Notes: generated by a model from the sequence alone, not told the origin. 64,000 bases of DNA from Clostridiales bacterium (GCA_012838345.1 DUPK01000016.1:49377-113376), one strand, 5' to 3'; shown: positions 54,201 through 63,432, counted from the first letter of the stretch. Numbers and translations: made by a program.

Positions 54201-56410
54201 AGATGGTTGACCAAATCGAAGATTATATCCGCCCTTCCCGTTTGACGGAAGGAGTTGAGTAACATGCGACCTATTTTGTGGTGTATTTTGGTCTTTTCCT
54301 TTTCGGGAATGACGCTGTATATCGCCTGCCGGATGCGGTCGTGCGCAAAGCAAAACCGCATTTCCAGGTTTTTAAGGATGGTCTCGTTTTTCAAAGTGTT
54401 GATATAGCGGTAATTGCTGTCTAAAGGCAGAAGAATCTCCTTTTCTATCGCGACCCAGAGGTCCTCGGCCAGCTTTTTCGGCGGAAGCTTGCTTATAGAT
54501 GAAATGGTTTCCAAATCAAACTGATTTCCGATGCCGGAGGCGAGGGATAGCAGCGTTTTGCTTCCCTTTGGAAGAGACTCAAAGCTTATTACCAGCAAAT
54601 CCACCACGTTGTCGCTTATTTCGGCAGCGTTTACCTTCTCCAGATCATAGGTCCAGCAGCCCTTTTCAGGCAGGAAGGCAAACGCCTTTTGGCGATAAAG
54701 CGTGTTTAGCATCTGGCGGATGAAAAACGGGTTTCCGTTTGTCATTCTCTGTATTATCTTTGAAAGCGGCTTGGATTCCTCGAGACCCATGCGCAGCGTA
54801 TCGGCGACAAGCTGGTTTATCGCTGAAAACTCAAGGGGCTTTAGGCACGTCCACCTGAGCCTTATGCCTCTGTCGCTCCGCCCGCCTGCGAGCTTTTCCA
54901 TTTTGTGAAGACGGGGTAAAATACCCTCCGACTCATTGTCCCTGTAAGCTCCGATGATAAAGATGTATTGGATGTCGCCGGCCTCCAAAATGTACTCCAG
55001 CAAATCGAGTGTGGAGCTGTCGCTCCATTGAATATCGTCGAGAAAGATGACAAGAGGGGAGTCCGGCCCCGTCAGGGCCTTGAAAAACTCGCTGAAGGCC
55101 AGCTTGAACCTGTTTTGGGCCTCCCTGGGGTTTAAGTCGGGTACCGACTCATGGGGGCCGATTATACTTTCAAGCTCCGGTATTATGTCGATGATAAGCT
55201 GGCCGTTGCTGCCAAGCGCATGCAGCAGCCTTTGCCTGAAATAGTCAAGCCTTTCCTGCGGTTCGGCGAGAAGTTGCCTCATCAGCTCCCGGAAAGCCTG
55301 GGCGAATCCGTGATAGGGGGTGCTCTGCATGAACTGGCTGAACTTGCCGCTAATAAAGTAGCCCTTTCTTGCGGTTATCGGCTTATATATCTCGTGAATC
55401 AGCGAGGTTTTTCCGATTCCGGAAGGGCCGCTGAGAAGCAGAATTTCCGCCCCGCCCTCTGAAGACTTTTCAAAGGAGTTTATGAGCTCTTCAACCTCGG
55501 CTTCCCGTCCATACAGCCTGTGAGGGACCTCAAACCTGTCGCTTACATCCCCCTGGCCCGGCACAAAGCTTATATAGCCGAATATTAAGGCGTCAAAATT
55601 GTTTAGACAGAACTCAAGGTCTGTTTTCAAACCGACGGCGGTCTGGTACCGCTCTTCCGCGGCCTTGGCCATCAGCTTCATGATTATTTCCGAGAGAAAT
55701 ACCGGCACTTCCGGGTTTACCTCATGCGGGGGCTGGGGAGTTTTTGCAATATGGCAGTAAATCAGCTCGGACTTGTCTGCGCTCTGAAAGGGGAGCCGGC
55801 CTGTAAACAGCTCATACAGGCATACCCCCAGGGAGTATAGGTCGGTTCTGTTATCCAGAGGCCTGTTTATTCTGCCGGTCTGCTCCGGAGATATATAGGA
55901 CAAGGTCCCCTCAAGATAGTTTAAGTTGACAAACTGCGGCGTTTCAACGCTCAGCTCAGTGGCATTGCCGAAGTCAATCAGCTTAAGGCTGCCTGTTTCA
56001 GGGTTCCACACAAAATTGGAGAGATTAATATTCTTGTGGATTACGTTTTGCCTGTGGAGCTGGGCGAGCGAATCGGCCATTTTTACCGCCAGCAGCGTTT
56101 TTTCTCCGGCGCTCAGCTTAAGGTTTTTAATGGCTTCCGCAAGGGGCCACCCTTCGATTTCCTCCATGATGATGGCATAGCTTTTTCCCTTGATAAAATC
56201 GTAGGCCTTTATGATGCCCTCGCAGTCAAATTTGGCCATAATCTGATACTCGTGTATGAAATCGGTTATCTCCTTGGCAGAAGGATAATCCTTGGACAGC
56301 AGCTTTATCACTACACGATTGTAATCCGACTCCCTTATAGCCCTTAGAACCGTGTAATTGCCTCTCTTTACGACCTGCTCAATTATTTTGTATCCGGGCA
56401 AATAAACCAT
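51230..56410 (-). CDS. Giant signalling protein: kinase-like, AAA ATPase, GAF and GGDEF domains
   Basis: A 1726-aa protein. Residues 1-265 are a Ser/Thr protein-kinase fold with 'VVIKLL' lysine and 'LIDFGNAT', but the catalytic loop reads 'HKNINLSN' (H125-K126-N127): the essential Asp is Asn. A P-loop ATPase follows with 'GPSGIGKT' (about 327-334) and 'FLDDIQWSD'. A long helical, TPR-like region covers about 750-1320, then a GAF domain (about 1350-1490), a coiled coil (about 1495-1525) and a diguanylate cyclase with 'GGEEF' (about 1600). This is the bacterial hybrid-kinase layout; here the output is c-di-GMP synthesis. It has its own promoter. Confidence 0.9.
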   Translation of the reverse strand: MVYLPGYKIIEQVVKRGNYTVLRAIRESDYNRVVIKLLSKDYPSAKEITDFIHEYQIMAKFDCEGIIKAYDFIKGKSYAIIMEEIEGWPLAEAIKNLKLSAGEKTLLAVKMADSLAQLHRQNVIHKNINLSNFVWNPETGSLKLIDFGNATELSVETPQFVNLNYLEGTLSYISPEQTGRINRPLDNRTDLYSLGVCLYELFTGRLPFQSADKSELIYCHIAKTPQPPHEVNPEVPVFLSEIIMKLMAKAAEERYQTAVGLKTDLEFCLNNFDALIFGYISFVPGQGDVSDRFEVPHRLYGREAEVEELINSFEKSSEGGAEILLLSGPSGIGKTSLIHEIYKPITARKGYFISGKFSQFMQSTPYHGFAQAFRELMRQLLAEPQERLDYFRQRLLHALGSNGQLIIDIIPELESIIGPHESVPDLNPREAQNRFKLAFSEFFKALTGPDSPLVIFLDDIQWSDSSTLDLLEYILEAGDIQYIFIIGAYRDNESEGILPRLHKMEKLAGGRSDRGIRLRWTCLKPLEFSAINQLVADTLRMGLEESKPLSKIIQRMTNGNPFFIRQMLNTLYRQKAFAFLPEKGCWTYDLEKVNAAEISDNVVDLLVISFESLPKGSKTLLSLASGIGNQFDLETISSISKLPPKKLAEDLWVAIEKEILLPLDSNYRYINTLKNETILKNLEMRFCFAHDRIRQAIYSVIPEKEKTKIHHKIGRMLLNSFRQTGRADIIFDLVNHLNKAKALIKSRDERFELADLNTLAGQKAMKSTAFFNALAYFEEAEKALSEKEWAAMPSKYFSLLTEQASAAMLSGGFEKAEALCGRLSLLAEGNLQKCSVSSVRALLYMFQGRLSDSIDELRRALRLLGFNLPKTDEEIDREIQEGIEKIRQFLDRNPVEEIVNLPIMIDPEKSMAMQLFFQLNPPAIQVSPKLFNLSAITMFNLTLAHGVTPLSCKAVCDCGAICGIAFSDFKTAYKLGEMAFALIDRFKAESQKAPVYFIFPFLSIWVKHYQESLDYYDMSYKAGLETGDLLHATYALANKVHYSFWAGKNLNECKDAAKSYISLIKQANMPAPRLLCEIVLYSIEKLMALPKRGDALEFEERDRTMRTLIEKSRNLVFLCRYYQYNAFISYILGNLDESEKWNALADKLLYAVSTDFPIPDHCLLKGLILAARWKNSPPPERSQIEDALSEILKQLEVWAENCPENYAHKYYLLSAEIAIIQDRPLETISGLYKKATDSIAADDFIQLKALINEQCGKFWLERGNEIVGKTYMREAYYLYGKWGADRKLALMDKEWDFRGQWAPMQEKSETLSEVASFVDMNSILKSTQAISGEIKIEKLLTTLMRILVENAGAQRGCILLKNEFDGKFYVEAFRDIESRQNQVVHSLPLYESKRLCIEIVNYVIRTREALVIQDASSDLILQNNPYIRENLIRSVMCIPVLYQNRLKGIVYLENNLSDNVFTAARLETIKILASQAAISIENAKLYENMEEKVRERTSQLNALNEKLRELSLRDSLTGTYNRRYLYGIVFEKVSAYLKEHSRPHEDEPGAFPPQANPIGVFLIDIDYFKEVNDTYGHAVGDSVLIRMSKVLKEMLHKDDVLVRWGGEEFLIILFNRSSEDYRRFAKRVVEEIENTPVKVSEDRVIYKTCSLGYCEIPLDSDVPELISLDQAIRISDYALYRAKEKGRNRSARFNLKGKGLNHEVLMNLNSLSKLDFNEKYFEIEYL

Positions 56411-56567
56411 GACGAACCTTCTCTCATTCCAACTAGAGCAAATCCGCTTTCAGTGCAAAGCGTGGCGGGACGAAAAATAATACACCCTGCCTATGCAGAA
56501 TGCAAGATAACAAATCCGGCTTATCCGTGTAAAAAGAAAAAACTGAGAACTACAGGCTTCTTTCATC

Positions 56568-56596
56568 AGTATAGTATAAAATTGAGGAGTATTCAA
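56568..56596 (-). promoter_or_regulatory. Promoter of the giant signalling gene
   Basis: Minus strand TTGAAT (56591-56596), 17-bp spacer and TATACT (56568-56573). About 160 bp upstream of the start codon, leaving a long leader. Confidence 0.6.
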
Positions 56597-56795
56597 CAAA
56601 AATCGTCTATTTTTTCGCATAACAATTATTATTTTTGCCGTTAAATATATCAAACGAGTCTTGCCTTTTACATATGATGGAATTTGCAAAAATCCTGGTG
56701 GGCTTATTCCACCGATATTTTATAAGGATAAATAAATGGCCGCCACCGGATACTATGAGATCTGTAGCCGGATAAGCGGCATGGGAAAGAACCGC

Positions 56796-56822
56796 AAAAA
56801 ATAGAACCGGCGAAGCGCCGGT
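56796..56822 (-). terminator. Terminator of the heat-shock operon
   Basis: On the minus strand ACCGGCG and CGCCGGT (56816-56822 and 56806-56812) form a 7-bp stem with a three-base loop, followed by TCTATTTTTT. It lies about 70 bp after the dnaJ stop. Confidence 0.8.
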
Positions 56823-56891
56823 CAAGACTGTAGTGGAAGGTCCCACGCTGAGCGAAAGCTGAGCGTGGGACCTTGATTTATAGATATTTTA

Positions 56892-58019
56892 TTATTTTTT
56901 CTTTTTGCGCTTTTCAAAGAAGCCCTTTTCGCCTTCGGAGATTCCCTCAAACTGCCTGAGGAGCTCCTTCTGCTCCTTGGTGAGGTTCTTAGGCGTTTGC
57001 ACCACAACCGTGACGAACTGGTCGCCGCGCCCGAAGCCGTTTAAGTGCGGTATGCCCTTACCCTTGAGGCGGAAGACAGTGCCCGTCTGAGTGCCCTCGG
57101 GGATGGTGTACTTGACCTTTCCGTCAAGCGTCGGGACCTCGAGCTCGGCGCCCAGAGCCGCCTGGGCAAAGCTTATCGGCACATCGCATAGAATGTTTGC
57201 GCCGTCGCGCTCGAAAAATGCGTGGGCGCGCACTTTTATGGAAACCAGAAGGTCGCCCGGAGGCCCGCCGTTGAAGCCTGCGTGACCCTGCCCGCGCAGT
57301 GAAACCGCCTGGCCGCTGTCTATGCCGGCAGGTATCTTCACGTTAATGGTTTTGTTGCGCTTGACCTTGGTCTTGCCCTTACAGGTCTTGCAGGGCTCAT
57401 GGATGATTTTGCCCGTTCCCCCGCACTTGTTGCAGGTGACTGTGGAGGAAATCATACCTATCACCGTGCGCTGCTGTGTGCGCACGGTGCCCGTGCCGTT
57501 GCACTGGGAGCAAATTTCGGGCGTCGTGCCTTTTTCGGCTCCGGAACCGCCGCAATCGGGGCAATCTTCTATGCGCCCTATGGAAATCTCCTTTTCGCAG
57601 CCAAAGGCGGCTTCCTCAAAGGAGATGGTGAGGTTTACGCGTATGTTCTCGCCCTTCATCGGGGCTGTGCGGCTGGTTCCGCCCATGCCGCCGAAGAAGG
57701 ATTCAAATATGCTGCCAAGGTCGAAGCCAAAGTCGCCAAAGTCGCCGTAGGCTCCGCCCCAGCCGCCCGCCCCGGCCCCGAAGTTCGGGTCGACGCCGGC
57801 ATGGCCAAACTGGTCGTACCTTGCGCGCTTTTCGCTGTCGGAAAGCACCTCGTAAGCCTCGTTTATCTCTTTAAAACGTGCTTCGGCCGCCTTGTCGTTC
57901 GGGTGTAAATCGGGATGGCATTCCTTGGCCAGCCTTCGGTATGCTTTTTTTATTTCATCCTCCGAAGCGCCCTTTTTAAGCCCGAGCACCTCATAGTAAT
58001 CTCTCTTCTGGTCAGCCAT
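56892..58019 (-). CDS. dnaJ: Chaperone protein DnaJ
   Basis: A 375-aa type I DnaJ. The J-domain HPD motif is in 'ECHPDLHP' (about residues 34-41), a Gly/Phe-rich linker follows, and four C-x2-C-x-G-x-G zinc motifs are seen ('CPDCGGSG', 'CSQCNGTG', 'CNKCGGTG', 'CKTCKGK'). The last is slightly irregular (G-K at the end). It brings unfolded substrates to DnaK and stimulates its ATPase. It ends in a basic KRKKKK tail. Separated from dnaK by 108 bp with a strong hairpin. Confidence 0.97.
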   Translation of the reverse strand: MADQKRDYYEVLGLKKGASEDEIKKAYRRLAKECHPDLHPNDKAAEARFKEINEAYEVLSDSEKRARYDQFGHAGVDPNFGAGAGGWGGAYGDFGDFGFDLGSIFESFFGGMGGTSRTAPMKGENIRVNLTISFEEAAFGCEKEISIGRIEDCPDCGGSGAEKGTTPEICSQCNGTGTVRTQQRTVIGMISSTVTCNKCGGTGKIIHEPCKTCKGKTKVKRNKTINVKIPAGIDSGQAVSLRGQGHAGFNGGPPGDLLVSIKVRAHAFFERDGANILCDVPISFAQAALGAELEVPTLDGKVKYTIPEGTQTGTVFRLKGKGIPHLNGFGRGDQFVTVVVQTPKNLTKEQKELLRQFEGISEGEKGFFEKRKKKK

Positions 58020-58045
58020 CAGTTTGCCTCTCCTTAATGCCGCAA

Positions 58046-58073
58046 TTGCGGGCGCGTATTAATGCGCCCGCAA
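58046..58073 (-). other. Hairpin between dnaK and dnaJ
   Basis: A perfect 10-bp stem, TTGCGGGCGC (58046-58055) with GCGCCCGCAA (58064-58073), and an eight-base loop. There is no T run, so it is more likely an mRNA processing or stability element, or a partial attenuator, than a full terminator. Confidence 0.6.
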
Positions 58074-58127
58074 ACATCTATATTACCCGCCATCCCGTTT
58101 TGTGTCAACAGTTTGGCGTTTTCTTAA

Positions 58128-59981
58128 TTATTTTTTATCTTTGTCGTCGTCAACTACCTCGTAGTCCGCGTCGTAGTACTGACCGCCCTGAGCGCCGCCG
58201 CCTCCCGCTGCCGCGTTCGGGTCGAAGCCCGCGCCCTGCCCCTGAGCGCCTGCCTGCGAGTAAAGCTTCTCGCTGACGGCGTAGAAGGCCTTGGTGAGCT
58301 CCTCGGTTGCCTTTTTAATCTGTTCTATGTCAGTGCCGGAGAGAGCGGACCTCACCTTTGCGATGGCGTCCTCTATGGTCTTTTTGTCGTCGGCGCTTAT
58401 CTTATCGCCCATATCGGCGAGGGTTTTCTCAGACTGGTAGACCATCTGGTCGGCCTGGTTCCTGACATCGACCTCTTCCTTGCGCTTCTTATCCTCGGCT
58501 GCGTACTGCTCGGCTTCGCGTACGGCTTTCTCTATGTCCTCCTTGCTGAGGTTTGACGAGGAGGTTATAGTGATATGCTGTTCCTTGCCCGTGCCGAGGT
58601 CCTTGGCCGAGACGTTGACTATGCCGTTTGCGTCAATGTCGAAGGTGACTTCAATCTGCGGAACTCCTCTTCTCGCAGGCGCGATTCCGTCGAGACGGAA
58701 GCGTCCGAGCGTCTTGTTGTGGGCCGCCATCTCGCGCTCACCCTGCAGGACGTGGACCTCAACCGAGGTCTGGTTGTCGGCGGCGGTGGTGAATATCTGG
58801 CTCTTTTTTGTAGGGATTGTTGTGTTGCGCTCAATGAGCTTTGTGAATACGCCGCCGAGCGTTTCTATGCCGAGGGAGAGCGGGGTTACGTCGAGCAGCA
58901 GTATGCCCTCAACATCGCCGCCGAGCACGCCGGCCTGAACGGCTGCGCCAATCGCCACGCACTCGTCGGGGTTGATGCCGCGGAAGGGCTCCTTGCCCGT
59001 GAGCTTTTTAACCGCCTCCTGAACTGCCGGGATACGGGTCGAGCCGCCGACGAGGAGAACCTTGGACAGCTCGTTCGGGGTCAGCCCGCTGTCCGAAAGA
59101 GCCTGATGGACCGGGCCCATTGTCTTTTCGACAAGATGTGCCGTAAGCTCGTTAAACTTTGCCCTCGTCAGCGTAACATCAAGGTGCTTCGGGCCGCTTG
59201 CGTCGGCTGTAATATACGGCAGGTTTATATTGGTGGTGGTCACGCCGGACAGCTCAATCTTCGCCTTTTCGGCGGCCTCTCTGAGCCTCTGCATGGCGAC
59301 GCGGTCTATGGACAGGTCCACGCCGGTGTCCTTTTTAAACTCGGTAAGAAGATATTTTACGATGCACTCGTCAAAGTCGTCGCCCCCGAGGCGGTTGTTG
59401 CCCGCGGTCGCGAGAACTTCGATGACGCCGTCGCCGATTTCAAGAATGGACACGTCGAAGGTGCCGCCGCCGAGGTCATAGACCATTATTTTCTGCTCCA
59501 CATCCTTGTCGAGGCCGTAGGCGAGGGCAGCCGCTGTGGGCTCGTTGATGATACGCTTAACGTCGAGTCCTGCTATGCGCCCTGCGTCCTTTGTGGCCTG
59601 GCGCTGGCTGTCGGTAAAGTAGGCGGGCACGGTGATAACGGCCTCGGTAATCGTGGTTCCGAGATAGGCCTCGGCGTCCGCCTTGAGCTTTTGCAGAATC
59701 ATCGCGGAGATTTCCTGCGGCGTATAGCGCTTATCGTCGACGGTGACCCTGTAATCGCTGCCCATCTCGCGCTTTATTGAAATGATGGTGCGGTCGGGGT
59801 TTGTTATGGCCTGGCGCTTTGCGACCTGACCGACCAGGCGCTCGCCGGTTTTGGAGAAGGCGACCACCGACGGAGTTGTTCTGCTGCCCTCTGCATTTGG
59901 TATGACGACCGGCTCGCCGCCCTCCATGACGGCTACGCAGGAGTTTGTTGTTCCCAAGTCAATTCCTATGATTTTACCCAT
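58128..59981 (-). CDS. dnaK: Molecular chaperone DnaK (Hsp70)
   Basis: A 617-aa Hsp70. '[14 protein letters not shown]' and '[14 protein letters not shown]' mark the actin-like ATPase, '[14 protein letters not shown]' the connect motif, followed by the substrate-binding domain and a Gly/Ala/Gln-rich tail ending in acidic residues. It starts at an ATG with a clear AGGAGGAAAC upstream. As usual in Gram-positives, a segment in the N-terminal ATPase domain is shorter than in E. coli DnaK. A long plus-strand frame opposite it (58575-59780) is the well-known spurious dnaK antisense frame. Confidence 0.98.
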   Translation of the reverse strand: MGKIIGIDLGTTNSCVAVMEGGEPVVIPNAEGSRTTPSVVAFSKTGERLVGQVAKRQAITNPDRTIISIKREMGSDYRVTVDDKRYTPQEISAMILQKLKADAEAYLGTTITEAVITVPAYFTDSQRQATKDAGRIAGLDVKRIINEPTAAALAYGLDKDVEQKIMVYDLGGGTFDVSILEIGDGVIEVLATAGNNRLGGDDFDECIVKYLLTEFKKDTGVDLSIDRVAMQRLREAAEKAKIELSGVTTTNINLPYITADASGPKHLDVTLTRAKFNELTAHLVEKTMGPVHQALSDSGLTPNELSKVLLVGGSTRIPAVQEAVKKLTGKEPFRGINPDECVAIGAAVQAGVLGGDVEGILLLDVTPLSLGIETLGGVFTKLIERNTTIPTKKSQIFTTAADNQTSVEVHVLQGEREMAAHNKTLGRFRLDGIAPARRGVPQIEVTFDIDANGIVNVSAKDLGTGKEQHITITSSSNLSKEDIEKAVREAEQYAAEDKKRKEEVDVRNQADQMVYQSEKTLADMGDKISADDKKTIEDAIAKVRSALSGTDIEQIKKATEELTKAFYAVSEKLYSQAGAQGQGAGFDPNAAAGGGGAQGGQYYDADYEVVDDDKDKK

Positions 59982-60029
59982 TGTGATGTTTCCTCCTATA
60001 AAAGAATGTAAAGTCGGCTCTATTTAAAA

Positions 60030-60599
60030 TCAGTTTGCCACCTTAACCGTGGAGTATCTGATGACCTTGTCACCCATAATAAATCCTGTCCTAAACTCCT
60101 CTACCACGACGCTCTCGCCGACGGAATTGTCCTCAACATGCATTACGGCGTCGTGCAAATCGGGGTTGAACTTCTCGCCCACGCTCGGAATCTTGCTGAC
60201 GCCCAGCCTCTCAAGGACCTCCATGAACTGGGTCATAATCATCTCAACGCCCTTGTAAAAGGCCTCGTCCGTACAGGGGGCGGCGAGCGCCCGGGCGAGA
60301 TTGTCGTAAATAGGCAGTATTTTTGAAATCGTTTCACATATAACTTCCGTATAAAGGGCCTCGCGCTCCCTTTGGCTGCGCTTTCGATAGTTGTCGTATT
60401 CGGCGGCGAGCCTCAGATAGCGGTCCTTTTCGGTGGCAAGCTCGGCGCGCAGCTGCTCTGCGGGGTCGGGTGTTCCGGAAGCAGCGGCCGCTGCCGAATC
60501 CGAATCGGCCTCAGCACTGACTTCGGGCTTGGCCTCAGCCGTTACCTCGCCGCGGTCGTGAGCGGTCTCGAACTCAGGATTATCGTTTTTCTTAGGCAT
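60030..60599 (-). CDS. grpE: Nucleotide exchange factor GrpE
   Basis: A 189-aa GrpE. An acidic, alanine-rich N-terminal tail (about residues 1-45) is followed by a long helix with 'RLAAEYDNYRKRSQRE' and the beta-domain with 'FNPDLHDAVMHVED' and 'VVEEFRTGFIMGDKVIRYSTVKV'. It releases ADP from DnaK. It lies between hrcA and dnaK, 48 bp before the latter, in the normal Firmicutes order. Confidence 0.97.
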   Translation of the reverse strand: MPKKNDNPEFETAHDRGEVTAEAKPEVSAEADSDSAAAAASGTPDPAEQLRAELATEKDRYLRLAAEYDNYRKRSQREREALYTEVICETISKILPIYDNLARALAAPCTDEAFYKGVEMIMTQFMEVLERLGVSKIPSVGEKFNPDLHDAVMHVEDNSVGESVVVEEFRTGFIMGDKVIRYSTVKVAN

Positions 60600-60616
60600 G
60601 TCGTTTTCTCCTTAAA

Positions 60617-61681
60617 TTATTCTTCTTCCTTATTCTCGCCCAGAACGGGAAGATTGGTTTTTCCGTCTACTATCGCCTTGAGGGTATTGGCCATATATGA
60701 GAGGTTAGCCGCAACCTTTGCATAGTCCATTCTGGTCGGGCCAACCACGCCCAGCAGACCCTCCATTCCCCCTCCAAGCTCGTATTTTGTGACAACGACG
60801 CTGGAGTCCTTCAGTTCCTCGGCCACGTTTTCGGGCCCTATTAAAATTTTAACGCCCGACTTGTTCTCGGGCTCAGGCAGATTGAGCACGTTTCTGCCGT
60901 CCGACAGATAATTCATCAGCCTGTGCGCCTTTTCCCAATCCCTGTACTCCGGATGCTCCAGGATGCGCGAGGTGCCGGTCAAAAATGCCTTCTTGGAGGT
61001 CGTCTCGCTCAGCGTATGAATGGCAAAGGCGGTAACAGCTGAGGTGATGCCGTAGACATCGCCCGTAGCTCGTTCAGCGGAGGAAATCAGGGTAGAATCC
61101 ATCTCGTACTCGGGCCTGTTTGTGAAATTCGCGTTAAAAACGGCGCCGAGCTTCAGAAGGAAGCCGTCGTCGAGCGGCCTTGTGAGGGTCATCAGCTTAT
61201 TCTTTACCGTGTTGTCCGAAAGCATTACAAGCGTGATGAGAGTCCTGTCGTCCACCGGGATAAAATCAAAGCGCCTTATCGTAACGGGGGAGGCGGCGGA
61301 AGCCAGAGCGTAGGCCGGGTAGTTTGTAAGGTCGGAAACGAGCTTTCCCGCTTCAGTTATAACCTTGTCAAGCTGCTGGACCTTGACCTTGAGGACTTTG
61401 TTAATCTCCTCGGTCTCCTTCATCGTAAGCCTGTGGGCATGCATAAGCTCGTTTACATAGATACGGTAGCCCTGAGGGGTCGGCACACGTCCGGCCGAGG
61501 TGTGCGGCTGCTCAAGATAGCCCATGCTGGTCAGCTCCGACATTTCGTTGCGTATTGTTGCCGGGGAAAGGCCCAGCCCTGAGGCTTCGCTTATCGACTT
61601 GGAGCTGACGGGCTCCGCCGTATCTATATAATTTTCTACCACCGCTCTGAGTATTTGCTTTTTTCGCTCGTTTAGTTCCAT
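60617..61681 (-). CDS. hrcA: Heat-inducible transcription repressor HrcA
   Basis: A 354-aa repressor. The N-terminal winged helix has 'LSPATIRNEMSELTSMGYLEQPHTSAGRVPT', given here in part as residues about 35-65 (marker 'SPATIRNEM' and 'SAGRVPT'). It binds CIRCE and represses this operon until heat stress. The ATG at 61681 is preceded by GGTGGG; a GTG seven codons earlier is less likely. It is the first gene of the operon, 37 bp downstream of the perfect CIRCE. Confidence 0.97.
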   Translation of the reverse strand: MELNERKKQILRAVVENYIDTAEPVSSKSISEASGLGLSPATIRNEMSELTSMGYLEQPHTSAGRVPTPQGYRIYVNELMHAHRLTMKETEEINKVLKVKVQQLDKVITEAGKLVSDLTNYPAYALASAASPVTIRRFDFIPVDDRTLITLVMLSDNTVKNKLMTLTRPLDDGFLLKLGAVFNANFTNRPEYEMDSTLISSAERATGDVYGITSAVTAFAIHTLSETTSKKAFLTGTSRILEHPEYRDWEKAHRLMNYLSDGRNVLNLPEPENKSGVKILIGPENVAEELKDSSVVVTKYELGGGMEGLLGVVGPTRMDYAKVAANLSYMANTLKAIVDGKTNLPVLGENKEEE

Positions 61682-61717
61682 AATCCCACCCACTCTTGGC
61701 ACTTGAATTATGTACTA

Positions 61718-61777
61718 TTAGCACTCGCTTTATACGAGTGCTAATGATAATTTAGCATTCCTGATTATTGATGTCAA
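61718..61777 (-). promoter_or_regulatory. Heat-shock promoter with perfect CIRCE operator
   Basis: CIRCE at 61718-61744 reads TTAGCACTC-N9-GAGTGCTAA without mismatch. The promoter on the minus strand is TTGACA (61772-61777), 17-bp spacer, TAAATT (61749-61754), so CIRCE covers the transcription start. HrcA encoded by the first gene should bind it. Confidence 0.95.
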
Positions 61778-61874
61778 GGGGTCGTATATGAATTTATTGT
61801 AAATATAATACCTGTAATTGTAAAATAATACCGCCTTGCGAATGTGCACATTTGCACAGGGATGAGGGTATAGT

Positions 61875-61903
61875 TTGCATTATTTGTTAATATGCTTTAT
61901 AAT
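61875..61903 (+). promoter_or_regulatory. Promoter of the MFS transporter gene
   Basis: TTGCAT (61875-61880), 17-bp spacer, TATAAT (61898-61903). A near-consensus promoter 37 bp upstream of the start codon. Confidence 0.75.
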
Positions 61904-61940
61904 ATTTCATCATAAGTGTGGAAAGAAGGTCTCCTAAGTA

Positions 61941-63215
61941 GTGAAACAAGTGCAGGACGGATTGGCAACTCAGGAAAGGCTGGCATGCTGTGAACAAGAG
62001 TCTACGGTTTGGAACCGCACATTTATTTGCGCGATGCTCTGCCAGCTGTTTATCGGGCTCTCACAGTACATTGTTAACCCGCTTGTATCATCATACGCCG
62101 CGTATCTGGGAGCCGGGCCGAAGCTCGTCGGCCTGCTGACGGGGCTTTATTTCGGCGTATCCCTTCTTCTCAGACCGGTTACCGGGCCTGCACTGGTGCG
62201 CCTTGACAAGAAGATACTCCTGTTTTTCGTCTTCGGGATGGGCATTATTGTCAACTTTCTGTATGCGACCTTTGACAGCATACCTATGTTTATTGCCGTG
62301 AGAGTGCTGCACGGCGTGCAGTTTGGCCTAGTCGGCTCGCTTCTCATAACGATAGCCGGCGACAGCCTGCCGAAGGAAAAGATGGGCTCCGGCCTCGGCC
62401 TTTTCGGCATCGGCAACGCCCTGTCCATGACGCTGGGGCCCACGATAGGCCTTGCAATCAGGTCCTGGGGAAGCGTAAACTACGGAGAGGGCGGCGGATA
62501 CAGGGCAATATTCTATACTGCCGCGGGGATTATGGTGTTTTCCCTGATTCCCTGCTTTCTGGCAAGGCCCAAAAAGTGTTCCAAAGAGGAGATAGCTGCC
62601 GCGGGCGCCTGGTACAAGAACATCATCGCCCTACCCTCCATTCCCTGCGCTTTGTGCAACATGTTCTTTTCTATTGCCTACTCTTTACTCAACGCCTATA
62701 TGGTCCCTTACTCGGTGGAAAGGGGTTTTTCGGGCATTTCGATGTTCTTTACGATTTACGCCCTGGTGCTTCTCGTCTCCCGCCCCGTTTCGGGCAGGCT
62801 TACGGACAAATTCGGGCCGACGGCTATTATTTATCCGGGCGCTGCCCTCCTTATTGTGGGCTTTCTGCTGATTTGGAGGGCGCAGAGCATGACCGCCGTA
62901 TACATAGCGGCCGTGATTTCGTCCCTGGGCTACGGCTCGGCCTACCCCGCCTTCCAGTCCGCCTGCCTGCAGTCCATGCCCCCCGTGAGGCGCGGCGTCG
63001 CCAGCAATACCAACTACGTCTTTGTAGATTTAGGCCTGTTTATCGGCCCCACCCTCGGCGGCCTTGTCATCTCGCACTATCTGGAAACGGGCCATGCCTA
63101 TTCCACGCTCTACCTGTACGGGATTATCCCGCTTATTCTCGCCGTTGTCGTGCTCACGGTGTTCAGAAAGTACATAAAATGCAGGCTGAAGGAGGTCGCG
63201 GATATATGCGGATAA
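61941..63215 (+). CDS. Major facilitator superfamily transporter
   Basis: A 424-aa MFS transporter with 12 predicted helices in two bundles. The 2-3 loop carries 'TGPALVRLDKK' instead of the classical 'GxLaDrxGrk', while the matching 8-9 loop has 'SGRLTDKFGP'. The fold group is drug or sugar efflux-like. The GTG start has AAGGT ten bases upstream. The first 22 residues are a polar cytoplasmic tail. It is a single-gene unit diverging from the heat-shock operon; a link to stress is possible only by position. Confidence 0.88.
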   Translation: MKQVQDGLATQERLACCEQESTVWNRTFICAMLCQLFIGLSQYIVNPLVSSYAAYLGAGPKLVGLLTGLYFGVSLLLRPVTGPALVRLDKKILLFFVFGMGIIVNFLYATFDSIPMFIAVRVLHGVQFGLVGSLLITIAGDSLPKEKMGSGLGLFGIGNALSMTLGPTIGLAIRSWGSVNYGEGGGYRAIFYTAAGIMVFSLIPCFLARPKKCSKEEIAAAGAWYKNIIALPSIPCALCNMFFSIAYSLLNAYMVPYSVERGFSGISMFFTIYALVLLVSRPVSGRLTDKFGPTAIIYPGAALLIVGFLLIWRAQSMTAVYIAAVISSLGYGSAYPAFQSACLQSMPPVRRGVASNTNYVFVDLGLFIGPTLGGLVISHYLETGHAYSTLYLYGIIPLILAVVVLTVFRKYIKCRLKEVADICG

Positions 63216-63330
63216 CCCGCCTTCATAAACGAAGCGGCATAACCAGGCCGCCTGCATCTAAAGACGCTGCGCAGACTGAAATCCAAAGGCTATTTTGCAC
63301 CGCAATTAATAATATAATGTATGTAAGCCG

Positions 63331-63359
63331 AAAGGGCGCCTCTCTCCGGGGCGCCCTTT
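63331..63359 (+). terminator. Terminator of the MFS gene
   Basis: AAAGGGCGCC (63331-63340) pairs perfectly with GGCGCCCTTT (63350-63359), followed by the short GCGCTTTG. The T run is modest. Confidence 0.7.
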
Positions 63360-63403
63360 GCGCTTTGTAATGTTACAGTTATGTTACAGATAGCTCCGAA
63401 TTA

Positions 63404-63432
63404 TTGACTTAGCTAAGCACAGAGGGTATATT
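63404..63432 (+). promoter_or_regulatory. Promoter of the SLH protein gene
   Basis: TTGACT (63404-63409), 17-bp spacer, TATATT (63427-63432). Strong promoter elements ahead of a leader of about 105 bases; a leader hairpin with GCAA loop (63505-63516) may stabilise the message, as with abundant surface proteins. Confidence 0.75.

Larger units (their letters stand above)
56411..56891. other. Intergenic region between the giant signalling gene and dnaJ
   Basis: A 481-bp region between two minus-strand units. It holds the promoter of the giant gene (56568-56596), the dnaJ operon terminator (56796-56822), and a separate long stem, 13 bp (56837-56849 with 56862-56874), of sequence AAGGTCCCACGCT/AGCGTGGGACCTT with no T run. 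This stem sits between the dnaJ stop and its terminator. Nothing coding is supported. Confidence 0.5.

Noticed and set aside
56450..56689. 79-codon frame in the region upstream of the giant gene
   Set aside because: A+T-rich, overlaps the promoter, and shows no protein-like pattern.
58575..59780. 401-codon open frame opposite dnaK
   Set aside because: Known type of spurious frame antisense to dnaK that was once annotated as a glutamate dehydrogenase; dnaK itself is unmistakable.
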